A stretch of DNA of 59,637 nucleotides from Verrucomicrobiia bacterium. GTDB taxonomy: Bacteria > Verrucomicrobiota > Verrucomicrobiia > JADLBR01. Each line of letters begins with the position of its first letter. Position 1 is the stretch's first letter. Position numbers and translations under genes: made by a program. The stretch spans positions 1-59,637 of the forward strand of contig JADLBR010000011.1 in NCBI GenBank assembly GCA_020847615.1, written 5' to 3'. Shown in pieces: positions 41,980 to 50,561 of the stretch. The notes beneath the pieces are model-generated. The model did not search any database. It was not told the origin of the DNA and saw only the letters and a list, made by a program, of their open reading frames with translations.

Positions 41980-43206
41980 TCACCGTCCGCCATACTCCGC
42001 CAGCCACGCCCCCACCGCCGGATCGCCGCGCCCCTCCGCCATGTCCCCCCACGAGGGCGACATGCCGCGCAGGCGGCCAATGACCTCGGCCAGCACCCCC
42101 AGCGCGAAATCGATGTCGGTCCCCGATGTCTCCCCCCCAAGTCCCACCAGCAGATGCCCCGCCGCCAGCGCCTCGGGCTGCCCGATCGCCCTCAGCGCCG
42201 CCGACAGCCTCATCACCCGACTCACGCAACTGGTGCTCGCCCCCACGATCAGGCCCTTGAGGTCACACGCGAGCGCCACCGCCTCCGCCTCCACGCACGC
42301 CACGCTAAAACTCAGACCGTTCGGCAATCGTTCCTCGCCGGGCGTTGGGCCATTCAGCACGCACCCCGGAACCGCCGATGCCATGCCCCGGATAAACCGC
42401 TCCTGAAGCGCCCGAGCCCGAGCCGCGCGCGTACCGATGTCGCCCGCCGCCTCAAGCGCCGCCCGTCCCGCGCCCACGATACCCGCCACGTTTTCGCCCC
42501 CCGCGCGCATGCCTCCCTCCTGCATCCCCCCATGCAGCAGCGGCTCCAGCGCCACCCCGCGCCTCCGGTACAGGACCCCCACGCCCCGCGGCCCCCCAAA
42601 GCGCGCGGGCGCCAGCGAGAGCAGATCGCAGCGCATCGCGCCCACGTCAATCGGCAACCACCCGCCACCCCAGGATGCGTCGCAGAAGAACGTCGCCCCC
42701 GCCCCGCGCGCCAGGGCGCCGATCTCCGCCACCCGCTGCACGGTCCCGATGTCGTGCTGCGCCAGGTGCGCCACCACCAAAACCGTGTCCCCCCTTATGG
42801 CCTCGCCCACCGCCCCCGGATCCACGCGACCCAACCGGTCCACCCCGACGCGCGTCACCCCATGCCCGCGCCCCTCCAGCCATCGCAGCGACTCCGCAAC
42901 CGAAGGGTGCTCCGCCAGACTCGCCACGATGTGCCCGCGCCCCAGGCCCCCGGCCAACGCCACGCCCTTCACGGCGAGATTCGCCGCCTCGGTGCCACCC
43001 GATGTGAAGATGATCTCCTCGGGCGACCCCGCCCCCAACATCGCGGCCAGCCGCCCCCGCGCAGTCTCCATCGCGCGCCGCGCGCGCAACCCCGCCGAAT
43101 GCACCGCCGACGGCGACCCGCACTCCACCCCCAGAAAGGGCGCCATCTCCTCGACCACCGCCGGATGCGGCGGCGAACCCGACAGATGATCGAGGAATAC
43201 ACCCAT
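41980..43206 (-). CDS. Cysteine desulfurase homologue lacking the PLP lysine
   Basis: The fold is that of the NifS/IscS class V aminotransferases: FLDHLSGSPPHPAVVEEM at the start, IIFTSGGTEAANLAVKG (the PLP phosphate and Thr region), HIVASLAEHPSV, and a C-terminal part with STSCVSRVMRLSAALRAIG. There the cysteine sits where IscS has its catalytic Cys. But the PLP-binding segment S-x-H-K-x-x-G-P-K-G of IscS here reads LAPARFGGPRGVGVLY, so the lysine is Arg (codon 42601-42603, residue 202) and the His is Ala. The usual N-N-E-[IV]-G-T is QHDIGT, and the D-A-A-Q is D-A-S-W. So it can hardly work as a normal desulfurase. It starts six bases after frr, last in pyrH-hpf-frr. It may be a regulatory or binding protein. 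Confidence 0.82.
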   Translation of the reverse strand: MGVFLDHLSGSPPHPAVVEEMAPFLGVECGSPSAVHSAGLRARRAMETARGRLAAMLGAGSPEEIIFTSGGTEAANLAVKGVALAGGLGRGHIVASLAEHPSVAESLRWLEGRGHGVTRVGVDRLGRVDPGAVGEAIRGDTVLVVAHLAQHDIGTVQRVAEIGALARGAGATFFCDASWGGGWLPIDVGAMRCDLLSLAPARFGGPRGVGVLYRRRGVALEPLLHGGMQEGGMRAGGENVAGIVGAGRAALEAAGDIGTRAARARALQERFIRGMASAVPGCVLNGPTPGEERLPNGLSFSVACVEAEAVALACDLKGLIVGASTSCVSRVMRLSAALRAIGQPEALAAGHLLVGLGGETSGTDIDFALGVLAEVIGRLRGMSPSWGDMAEGRGDPAVGAWLAEYGGR

Positions 43207-43212
43207 CGGGCG

Positions 43213-43776
43213 CTAGACCTGCATCAGCTCCTTTTCCTTCGAAGCCAGATGCTTGTCCACCTCGCCCACGAACTTGTCCGTGAGCTTCTGGACCTCCTTC
43301 TCGGAGACCGTCAGCTCGTCCTCGGTGATCTTCCCGTCCTTCTGCAGCTTCTTCAGCGCGTCCATCGCCTCGCGCCTCGAGTGCCGGATTCCCACGCGCT
43401 GGTCCTCCGCGATCTTCCGGATATTCTTCACCAGCTCCTCGCGCCGCTGCTGCGAGAGCTCCGGGAATGGGATGCGGATCAGCTTGCCGTCCACCATCGG
43501 CGTGATCCCCAGCTGCGATGTCTCCAGCGCCTTTCGCACCGGGTCCACCGTCGCCATGTCCCACGGCTGGATCAGCAGCATCCGCGCCTCGGGCGCCGTG
43601 ATCGCCGCCAGCTCCTTGAGCCGCATCGTCGTGCCCTGGTAGGCCTCCACCAAGAGGTTCTCCACCAGCGCCGGAGACGCCTTCCCCGTGCGGACCGTCG
43701 CAAACTGATGGTGGAGATGCTCCACGCCCTTCTCCATCGCGGACTCCGCCTCGAACATCACCTCGTCTAGTGTCAT
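43213..43776 (-). CDS. frr: Ribosome recycling factor
   Basis: RRF splits the ribosome after termination together with EF-G. The 187-residue length is standard. Conserved blocks VRTGKASPALVENLLVEAYQG, IRIPFPELSQQRREELVK and VGIRHSRREAMDALKKL are present. ATG 43776 starts MTLDEVMFEAE. It follows hpf by 33 bp and precedes the cysteine desulfurase homologue by six. The usual partner rpsB-tsf is absent from this stretch. Confidence 0.97.
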   Translation of the reverse strand: MTLDEVMFEAESAMEKGVEHLHHQFATVRTGKASPALVENLLVEAYQGTTMRLKELAAITAPEARMLLIQPWDMATVDPVRKALETSQLGITPMVDGKLIRIPFPELSQQRREELVKNIRKIAEDQRVGIRHSRREAMDALKKLQKDGKITEDELTVSEKEVQKLTDKFVGEVDKHLASKEKELMQV

Positions 43777-43809
43777 GTCAGCCTCCGTCGCTCTGCCGCC
43801 GCCCCGGCC

Positions 43810-44154
43810 TCACCGGCCCCGGATCGTCCGCATCACCTTCTGCGTCGCCTTCACCCGCTTGGACCGCAGCTTGGTCTTGTGCCGCCGGAATTGCGTCTCC
43901 AGCTTCTCGTGCACCAGGTCGATCGCCTCGTACAGGTCGCCCGCCCGGACCTCCGCGTGCAGGTCGTTCCCGGGCACCGCCACGTGCACCTGCACCCGGA
44001 ACGGCTTCGACCCGTGCGTCTGATCCCGGTACAGCACCACGTGCGCCCCGATCGCCTGCTGGTCCAGCCGGTCCATCGTCGCGATCTTGTCCAGCACGTA
44101 GTCCTTGATCGCCTCCGTCAGTTTCAAGTGCCTCACCGAAAAATGTATCCTCAT
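43810..44154 (-). CDS. hpf: Short-form ribosome hibernation promoting factor
   Basis: HPF/YfiA family proteins bind the 30S decoding centre and keep ribosomes idle in starvation. The 114-residue protein is the short form without the dimerisation tail. It shows MRIHFSVRHLKLTEAIKDYV, VQVHVAVPGNDLHAEVRAGDLYEAID and a basic end KTKLRSKRVKATQKVMR. It lies nine bases after pyrH and 33 bp before frr. Co-expression with pyrH and frr links nucleotide supply and ribosome recycling. Confidence 0.94.
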   Translation of the reverse strand: MRIHFSVRHLKLTEAIKDYVLDKIATMDRLDQQAIGAHVVLYRDQTHGSKPFRVQVHVAVPGNDLHAEVRAGDLYEAIDLVHEKLETQFRRHKTKLRSKRVKATQKVMRTIRGR

Positions 44155-44163
44155 GCGCGCCTC

Positions 44164-44901
44164 CTATTCTGTTTGGTCGCACACCAGCGTGCCCACCTTC
44201 TGGCCGCTGATCGCCCGACGGATGTTGCCCTTCCTAAACATGTCGAACACCATAATCGGAATGTGGTTTTCCATGCAAAGCGAAAACGCCGCCGCGTCCA
44301 TCACCCGCAGCCGCCGGTGCAGCGCGTCCACGTACGTGATGTGCTCGAATCGCGTCGCACCGGGATGCTTCTTCGGGTCACGGTCGTAGATCCCGTCCAC
44401 CTTCGTCGCCTTCAGCAGCACCGAGGCCCCGATCTCGGCCGCCCGCAGCGCCGCCGTGGTGTCCGTCGTGAAATACGGGTTCCCGGTCCCGGCCACGAAA
44501 ATCACGACGCGGCCCTTCTCCAGGTGCCTCAGCGCCCGCCGCCGGATAAACGGCTCCGCCACGTTGCGCATGTCGATGGACGTCATCACCCGCGTCTGCA
44601 CCCCCGCCTTCTCCAGCGCGTCCTGCAGCGCAAGGCCGTTGATCACCGTCGCCAGCATCCCCATGTAATCGGCCGTCGCCCGATCCATCCCCGCCTCGGC
44701 CGCCACGCCGCCCCGCCATATGTTGCCCCCGCCCACCACCATCGCCAGCTGCGCCCCAACCGACGCCGCCATTTTCACCTCGTCCGCCAGCGCCACCACG
44801 ATCCTCGGACAAATCGATTCCCCATCCCCCTGCAACGCCTCGCCGCTCAACTTCAACAGCACGCGCCGATACCGTACCTTCGCCTTCTTCGATACGCTCA
44901 C
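44164..44901 (-). CDS. pyrH: UMP kinase
   Basis: PyrH phosphorylates UMP to UDP and is allosterically controlled. The 245-residue product has [14 protein letters not shown] (phosphate loop), [25 protein letters not shown]-type motif ([11 protein letters not shown] at about 145-155) and the Asp-rich [17 protein letters not shown] start at GTG 44901 ([14 protein letters not shown]); the longer frame to 45099 is unlike the family. It leads hpf, frr and the desulfurase homologue. Confidence 0.95.
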   Translation of the reverse strand: MSVSKKAKVRYRRVLLKLSGEALQGDGESICPRIVVALADEVKMAASVGAQLAMVVGGGNIWRGGVAAEAGMDRATADYMGMLATVINGLALQDALEKAGVQTRVMTSIDMRNVAEPFIRRRALRHLEKGRVVIFVAGTGNPYFTTDTTAALRAAEIGASVLLKATKVDGIYDRDPKKHPGATRFEHITYVDALHRRLRVMDAAAFSLCMENHIPIMVFDMFRKGNIRRAISGQKVGTLVCDQTE

Positions 44902-45264
44902 TCCAACCCAATCTGCAATGCCGCATCCCACCCCGCAACAACAATCCCCTCGCCCCATATCACCAGCTCCTCGCGCCAACGCGCGCATCCGTCGCCACTC
45001 CCGCGCCGCGGCAACGGCCCGACGCCCACACGCTCGACCACAGATCCGTGCTTCGGGGACACACTGAAATCGCAGACGCGTCGCCGGAATCCTGTGCAAA
45101 ACCAGTCATTCCCGATGATTGCTGCTGTCGCGCATTAGACACCCGGCGATGATTCCCATCACACCGAGATTCGCATCCATCTTTCTTCCAATGGCTTACA
45201 ATATTTACATCCACTTGGCATCCCACTTGCTCTCTGCCGAACCACAACGGAATAGGAGAAGCAA
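44902..45264. promoter_or_regulatory. Divergent control region between pyrH and amtB
   Basis: This 363-bp gap is open on both strands for short shadow frames only. The clear signal is the sigma54-type promoter at 45215-45231 for amtB. No certain sigma70 promoter for pyrH and no clear NtrC site (GCAC-N-rich-GTGC) was found by eye, so the enhancer may lie elsewhere or be diverged. Confidence 0.45.
45215..45231 (+). promoter_or_regulatory. Sigma54 (RpoN) promoter of amtB-glnB
   Basis: TTGGCATCCCACTTGCT matches the -24/-12 consensus: GG at 45217-45218 and GC at 45229-45230 with exactly ten bases between. The transcript would start about 45242, 23 bp before the ATG at 45265. Sigma54 control with an NtrC-like activator is the standard route for ammonium transporter operons. 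Confidence 0.85.
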
Positions 45265-46740
45265 ATGCGAATACTGAATAGACATAGGTGGATCCCGCTC
45301 ATCGTGGCGGGAGTGACGTTGGCAATGGGTGCCGGTGCCTCGGTGGTCCGCGCCCAAGAGGCCGCGGCGGCCCCGACGCTGGAGCAGCGGGTGAACGGCT
45401 TGGAGGCCTACGTGAACAACGTGGATCCGGCCGGCAGCAAGATCGTGGGAGTGGCGGGTCCCGGGCACAACGCCTGGATCATGGCCTCCGCGGCGCTGGT
45501 GCTGTTCATGACGCTGCCAGGCCTCGCCCTGTTCTACGGCGGCCTGGTCCGCCAGAAGAACGTGCTCTCCGTGCTCGCGCAATGCCTGGGCATCGCCGGC
45601 CTGGTGACCATCCTCTGGTTCCTGTGCGGCTACAGCCTCGTCTTCGGCACCGGATTCGGCAGCCCGATCCTGGGCGGCCTTGAGAAACTCTTCTTCAAGG
45701 GGGTCACCTCCGCGCCCAACACGACGTACTGCTACTGGGTGTCCGAGAACGTCTTCGCGATGTTCCAGCTGATGTTCGCCATCATCACCCCGGCGCTGAT
45801 CGTCGGCGCCATCGCCGAGCGCATGAAGTTCTCGGCGCTGATGCTCTTCATGGGCGCCTGGATGCTGGTGGTCTACTTCCCGCTGGCCCACATGGTCTGG
45901 GGCGGCACCGGGCTGATGAACGGCGTCTGGAACCCCGACGCCAAGATCCCCGCCATCGACTTCGCGGGCGGCACCGTGGTCCACATGTCCTCCGGCTGGT
46001 CCGCCCTGATCCTGTGCCTCATCCTGGGCCCGCGGCGCGGCTTCGGCAGGGAGGCCATGCCCCCGCACAGCATGGTGCTCTGCATGGTGGGCACCGGCAT
46101 GCTGTGGTTCGGGTGGTACGGCTTCAACGCCGGAAGCGCGCTGGCGGCCGACGGCATCGCCGCCACCGCCTTCACCACCACCACCCTCTGCACCGCGGTG
46201 GCCTCCTTCACCTGGGCGATGATCGAGTACCTCGTGCGCAGGAAGGCCAGCGTGCTGGGCTTCTGCTCCGGCGCGGTGGCCGGCCTGGTGGTCATCACCC
46301 CCGCCGCAGGATTCGTCGATGCCGGCGCCGCCATGCTCATGGGCGTCCTGGCCGGCGCGGTGCCGTTCTTCGCCTGCACCAAGCTCAAGAAGATGCTCGG
46401 CTACGACGACGCCCTGGACACCTTCGGCGTCCACGCGGTCGGCGGCACCCTCGGCGCGCTGCTCACCGGGATCTTCGCGAGCCCGGCCGCCAACCCCAAC
46501 CTCGTCAGCGACGCCTATGCCGCCAAGAACGGCCTCAAGGCGCTCGCCGAGGCCGGCACCATCTGGACCGCGCAGCTCCAGGCCATCGGCGTGACCCTGC
46601 TGCTCGCCATCGTGGGCACCACCGTCATCGCCCTCGCCATCAAGGCCATCATCGGCCTGCGCCCGACCACCGAAGACGAGGTCCAGGGCCTCGACCTCGC
46701 CGACCACGGCGAAGAGGGCTACATTCTCGCCATCAAGTGA
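45265..46740 (+). CDS. amtB: Ammonium transporter
   Basis: AmtB carries ammonium into the cell under nitrogen limitation. The 491-residue protein starts with a signal-like segment (WIPLIVAGVTLAMGAGASVV to RAQ) and a short extra N-terminal linker. Eleven membrane helices follow with family blocks FYGGLVRQKNVLSVL, DFAGGTVVHMSSGWSALI, GMLWFGWYGFNAGS and GVHAVGGTLGALLTG. The twin histidines of the pore are HMSSG and FGVHAVGG. The ATG at 45265 follows GGAATAGGAG. It is followed by glnB after 35 bp and has a sigma54 promoter, so the pair is nitrogen-regulated. Confidence 0.96.
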   Translation: MRILNRHRWIPLIVAGVTLAMGAGASVVRAQEAAAAPTLEQRVNGLEAYVNNVDPAGSKIVGVAGPGHNAWIMASAALVLFMTLPGLALFYGGLVRQKNVLSVLAQCLGIAGLVTILWFLCGYSLVFGTGFGSPILGGLEKLFFKGVTSAPNTTYCYWVSENVFAMFQLMFAIITPALIVGAIAERMKFSALMLFMGAWMLVVYFPLAHMVWGGTGLMNGVWNPDAKIPAIDFAGGTVVHMSSGWSALILCLILGPRRGFGREAMPPHSMVLCMVGTGMLWFGWYGFNAGSALAADGIAATAFTTTTLCTAVASFTWAMIEYLVRRKASVLGFCSGAVAGLVVITPAAGFVDAGAAMLMGVLAGAVPFFACTKLKKMLGYDDALDTFGVHAVGGTLGALLTGIFASPAANPNLVSDAYAAKNGLKALAEAGTIWTAQLQAIGVTLLLAIVGTTVIALAIKAIIGLRPTTEDEVQGLDLADHGEEGYILAIK

Positions 46741-46769
46741 ATGGCCAAACAGCAACACACGGGAGCTGA

Positions 46770-47114
<345 letters not shown>

Positions 47115-47139
47115 CCGCCAGCGCGAGGCTGAAAACGAG

Positions 47140-47172
47140 TGCCCCGCCCCCCAAGGGCGGGGCATTTTTTTT
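47140..47172 (+). terminator. Rho-independent terminator of amtB-glnB
   Basis: A ten-pair GC stem TGCCCCGCCC / GGGCGGGGCA (loop five bases) is followed by eight Ts. It also lies at the end of the leftward Dabb gene, whose stop is at 47171. Confidence 0.92.
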
Positions 47173-47503
47173 AGCTGTACCGGACGTCTTTTCCCGGATC
47201 CATCTCGTAGTCCAGGGGCAGCGCCTCCTCGGAGCACGGCTCGACCACGTCCCGCTCGAATTTCACGTGCACCGGATGGCCCTTGATGCCGGCCAGCTTC
47301 GCGAGGGACTCGCAGTCGAAACACACGAAGAAATGCCACTTGGATTTCGGGTCGATGATCTTGCCCGTCTTGAGGTTCATCACCTCCGGGATCCTGAGCA
47401 AGAGGATGCGGGTCTCGATCAGCAGGCGCTCGAGCTGCTCGGGGGGCACGCCCGGCTTCAGCCTGAAATGCACGACGTGGTGGATCATCTGGCCCGCCTG
47501 CAT
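47171..47503 (-). CDS. Stress-responsive A/B barrel (Dabb) domain protein
   Basis: The 110-residue protein is a Dabb-type ferredoxin-like barrel: MIHHVVHFRLKPGVPPEQLERLL at the start, a central strand with KSKWHFFVCFDCESLAKLA, then HPVHVKFERDVVEP at the end. Homologues form dimers and may bind small molecules; enzyme function is unknown. The start is at ATG 47503 or ATG 47488 (MIHHV), both in frame; a longer frame to 47653 is not convincing. Confidence 0.78.
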   Translation of the reverse strand: MQAGQMIHHVVHFRLKPGVPPEQLERLLIETRILLLRIPEVMNLKTGKIIDPKSKWHFFVCFDCESLAKLAGIKGHPVHVKFERDVVEPCSEEALPLDYEMDPGKDVRYS

Positions 47504-47682
47504 ACCGCCGCCACGCCACCGCGTCAATACCGCCCGCTCCCCGACCCCGCCCCGGGACCGGGCACCGCCCCGGCGCATCCGTTCCGTCGCCGCCCGCGAG
47601 CGCAAGGGCCACCGCGCGCCACCATTAGCCCCGATTGACACGATCCCCGACACGAAGCAGATTTGGTAATACTGGATCTGCC

Positions 47683-50070
47683 ATGCCCGCCCCGATTCAA
47701 CGCGGCCCGTATCTCTTCTGCCCCAAGACGGGACGTTTCATCGGGTGTCGCCCCGGCTTCGAGGGCCTCCGGTGGACCTTCCCCATCATCGGCCTCGGCG
47801 CGCTGATCTGGTACCTCGTCCGCGTCCTGCCAAAACCCGACCGCGCGGATTACCCCTGCCAGCGCGTCGCGATGCCCATCGCCTGGGGCTTTCTGGCCAC
47901 GCTCGCCGGGTGGGTCGCCTCCGTCCTGGCCGCCCGCAAAGCCGGCCATCTCCTCTCCAGCGGCCAGCGTCTCCTCGCCGCGCTCTTCTTCATCGGCGCG
48001 ATCGGCGCCGCCCTCGTCGGATTCCACACCTCCGCCGACCGCGCCGAGGCCTACGTGCCCACCGACCCCCCAAACACCCCCATGGGCACCCCCCGGGGCA
48101 TCCACCCCGGCCGCGTCGCGTGGGTCTATGATCCCACCGCCGCATGCTGGGACGGCAACACGAACACCGGCCACTGGTGGGAGGACACCGGAACCCGCCA
48201 GGAATCCGTCGATGACATGCTCTCCCGTGGCCTCCGCTCGCTCACCGGCGAACCCTCCGACGAGGCCGCGTGGCTCGCCCTCTTCCGCCATTTCAACGGG
48301 GCCCGCGGCCGCGGCTCCGCCGGCTACAGCCCGGGAGAGACCATCGCCATCAAGATCAATTGCAACAACACGACCAACTACGCCGACAACGACCACCAGC
48401 TCGACGCCTCGCCACACGCCGTCCTGTCCCTCCTGCGCCAACTGGTCCACAGGGTGGGCGTCCCGCCAGAACGGATCACCGTCTACGAATCGCCAAACAC
48501 CGCCCCGACGCGCATCATCCCCGACAGGGTCTTCAACAAGGGGCACGCCGAGTTCCCCGCCGTCATCTGGGCCGACTGCGTGGGAACGGGCGGTCGCACG
48601 CCGATCTCCTGGACCGCCAACATCATCACCTTCTCCCAATATACGACCAATCTCGGCACGTACTCCGTCACGAACGGCTGCGGCACAAATGGCCGGATCC
48701 CCACCTGCCTCCGCGACGCGACCTACGTGATCAACATGTCGCTCCTGAAATGCCACAGCACCGCGGGCGTCACCCTCACCGCGAAGAACCACTACGGGAG
48801 CATCAGGTCACGCGACCACTCCTACATCCAGGCGTCATCGCGACCGATGGGCATCTACAACCCGCTCGTCGACCTCATCGGCCACCAGCACCTCGGGGGC
48901 AAGACCTTGCTCTTCATGGTCGATGGGCTGTTCGGCAGCAGCTCGGTCGGCGGCTCCCCCACCCGCTTCAAGCTGCCGCCATTCAACAATCGGTGGACGT
49001 CGAGCTTCTTCCTGTCCCAAGACCCCATCGCCATCGATTCCGTGGGCTTTGATCTGCTCAATAGCGAGTTCGGCACGCAGGGCACGATGTCCAAGGCCGA
49101 CAACTATCTCCACGAGGGCGCCCTCGCGGACAATCCCCCCTCCGGTGCCCGCTACGACCCGGAGAACGACGGCACCCCCCTCGCCAGCCTCGGCGTCCAC
49201 GAGCACTGGGACGACCCCCGCTCCCGCCGGTACTCCCGCAATCTCGGATTCTCCAACGGCATCGAATTGGTCTATGTCTCACCCATCCCCTTCCGGATGG
49301 ACGGCGCCATCGACTCCGAGGACTACCGGGTCGGCGAGCAGGGCGGGATGCCGCTCTATGCCTCCCTCAAGGACGATCGCCTGTACCTCGCGACCCTCGC
49401 CGCCGGCGACACCGGCGGCCCAAATGACCATTTCATTTTCGTCACCACGAACCCCGCCTCCCTGCGCGCCCCGCCCTGGTCCAAGTCCGGCCAGATCGCG
49501 TTCGACAGCGCCACCCAGCCCTACCTCGCCGACGAGGGCTCCAGCACCAACACGATGCTCTATAACGCCGGCGCGCTGCCGATGTGGGCCGCCGCCACCC
49601 GGGCCGACGGTTTCCTCGAGTGTTCCATCGACCTCCGCGCCGCCTTCGGCGCCATCCCCGACACGGTCTACGTGGCCGCCGCGCCTTACCGCACCACGAA
49701 CGGCGGCCCGCTCGTCGCGGGCCAGCAGGTCCCCGCGGGAAACGGCGACGCGCACATCCAGGCGCTGGAGTTCCTCGCAATCCCCACGCGCGCCATCGGT
49801 GACGGCAACCTCGATGGAAACCCCGATTGCCAGGACCCCGACTGCGGCTTCGTCGCCTGCGCCACGTGCACCAACGGCCCACGCGCCGCCATTTCGTGGC
49901 CCTCCCTCCCCGGCAGGAGCTACCAGATTTTCTGGAGCACAAACCTCATCGACTTCCACCCCCTCGGCGACGCCATCCAGGCCGGCCCACAGGAGTTTCG
50001 CCTCTCCGCCACCGACCCCTCGGCCATCGGACCAAACGCCCGCTTCTACCGGGTCACCATCGTCGACTGA
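47683..50070 (+). CDS. DUF362-type membrane-anchored protein with C-terminal module
   Basis: The 795-residue protein has three N-terminal membrane helices (about 30-48, 65-85 and 95-115). A large DUF362-like domain follows, with ETIAIKINCNNTTNYADND, CHSTAGVTLTAKNHYGS, FMVDGLFG and SQDPIAIDSVGFDLL (about 215-460). DUF362 proteins have been linked with iron-sulfur or prephenate-like chemistry, but no cysteine cluster is obvious except the C-rich DPDCGFVACATC near 720-735. The C-terminal ~55 residues (PGRSYQIFWSTNLIDFHPL ... FYRVTIVD) resemble the end of the TIGR03790 protein at 34442-37819. It stands alone between a Dabb gene and a repeat-rich spacer. Confidence 0.75.
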   Translation: MPAPIQRGPYLFCPKTGRFIGCRPGFEGLRWTFPIIGLGALIWYLVRVLPKPDRADYPCQRVAMPIAWGFLATLAGWVASVLAARKAGHLLSSGQRLLAALFFIGAIGAALVGFHTSADRAEAYVPTDPPNTPMGTPRGIHPGRVAWVYDPTAACWDGNTNTGHWWEDTGTRQESVDDMLSRGLRSLTGEPSDEAAWLALFRHFNGARGRGSAGYSPGETIAIKINCNNTTNYADNDHQLDASPHAVLSLLRQLVHRVGVPPERITVYESPNTAPTRIIPDRVFNKGHAEFPAVIWADCVGTGGRTPISWTANIITFSQYTTNLGTYSVTNGCGTNGRIPTCLRDATYVINMSLLKCHSTAGVTLTAKNHYGSIRSRDHSYIQASSRPMGIYNPLVDLIGHQHLGGKTLLFMVDGLFGSSSVGGSPTRFKLPPFNNRWTSSFFLSQDPIAIDSVGFDLLNSEFGTQGTMSKADNYLHEGALADNPPSGARYDPENDGTPLASLGVHEHWDDPRSRRYSRNLGFSNGIELVYVSPIPFRMDGAIDSEDYRVGEQGGMPLYASLKDDRLYLATLAAGDTGGPNDHFIFVTTNPASLRAPPWSKSGQIAFDSATQPYLADEGSSTNTMLYNAGALPMWAAATRADGFLECSIDLRAAFGAIPDTVYVAAAPYRTTNGGPLVAGQQVPAGNGDAHIQALEFLAIPTRAIGDGNLDGNPDCQDPDCGFVACATCTNGPRAAISWPSLPGRSYQIFWSTNLIDFHPLGDAIQAGPQEFRLSATDPSAIGPNARFYRVTIVD

Positions 50071-50561
50071 CTCGAAAATAGCCGCAGCGCATCCCGTAGC
50101 CGAACGCGCGAGCGTTTGGCCGGCGATCGCCTGACGCGCAGGGCTGCGTCTTTGACGCCGGCAGCCGGGCGTCCGGGGCACGGGACCGAGTTGGTTATGC
50201 GGGAAGCCGCCTGAAGGCGGCACTACGAGCCCGAAGCCGCGGGAACGTTCGTAGTGCTGCCTTCAGGCAGCCCCGGTCCACCCGAAGTGCTACCGGCAGG
50301 GCTGGCCCGAACATACCGTCGGCTCGCACATAGCGGCCCGGGGACGGTCCGCACTCCACGGGCCTTCGGCCGAAATCAGGCAATGCCCTGGGGCCATGGC
50401 GGCGCCCGGTTTCGCGCGCAGCGCTCTGGAGTGCGGTGCGTCCTCGCACCGCTTTGCGCCGAAGCAGGTGAGAATTTTCCACCCCCGGTGGTCCGGCGAC
50501 TGCCCGCCCAGACGGCCCATGACCGCATCCGCCCCCGGCGGACATCCCGCCCTTCGAGGCC
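50071..50561. repeat. Repeat-rich spacer (three hairpin repeats)
   Basis: Between the DUF362 gene and prfB, about 490 bp hold no convincing gene. Three structures follow each other: a GTAG-headed hairpin (50096-50131) nearly identical to that at 6420; an inverted pair of another GTAG family (50206-50272; GTAGTGC[TC]GCCTTCAGGC[AG]GC facing itself); and a perfect 8-bp hairpin GCGGTGCG / CGCACCGC with loop TCCT (50433-50452). The rest is GC-rich, and short open frames through it look like chance. Confidence 0.7.

Noticed and set aside
50254-50560. Short open frames in the prfB spacer as genes
   Set aside because: They run through hairpin repeats, differ in every frame and show no ribosome binding site.
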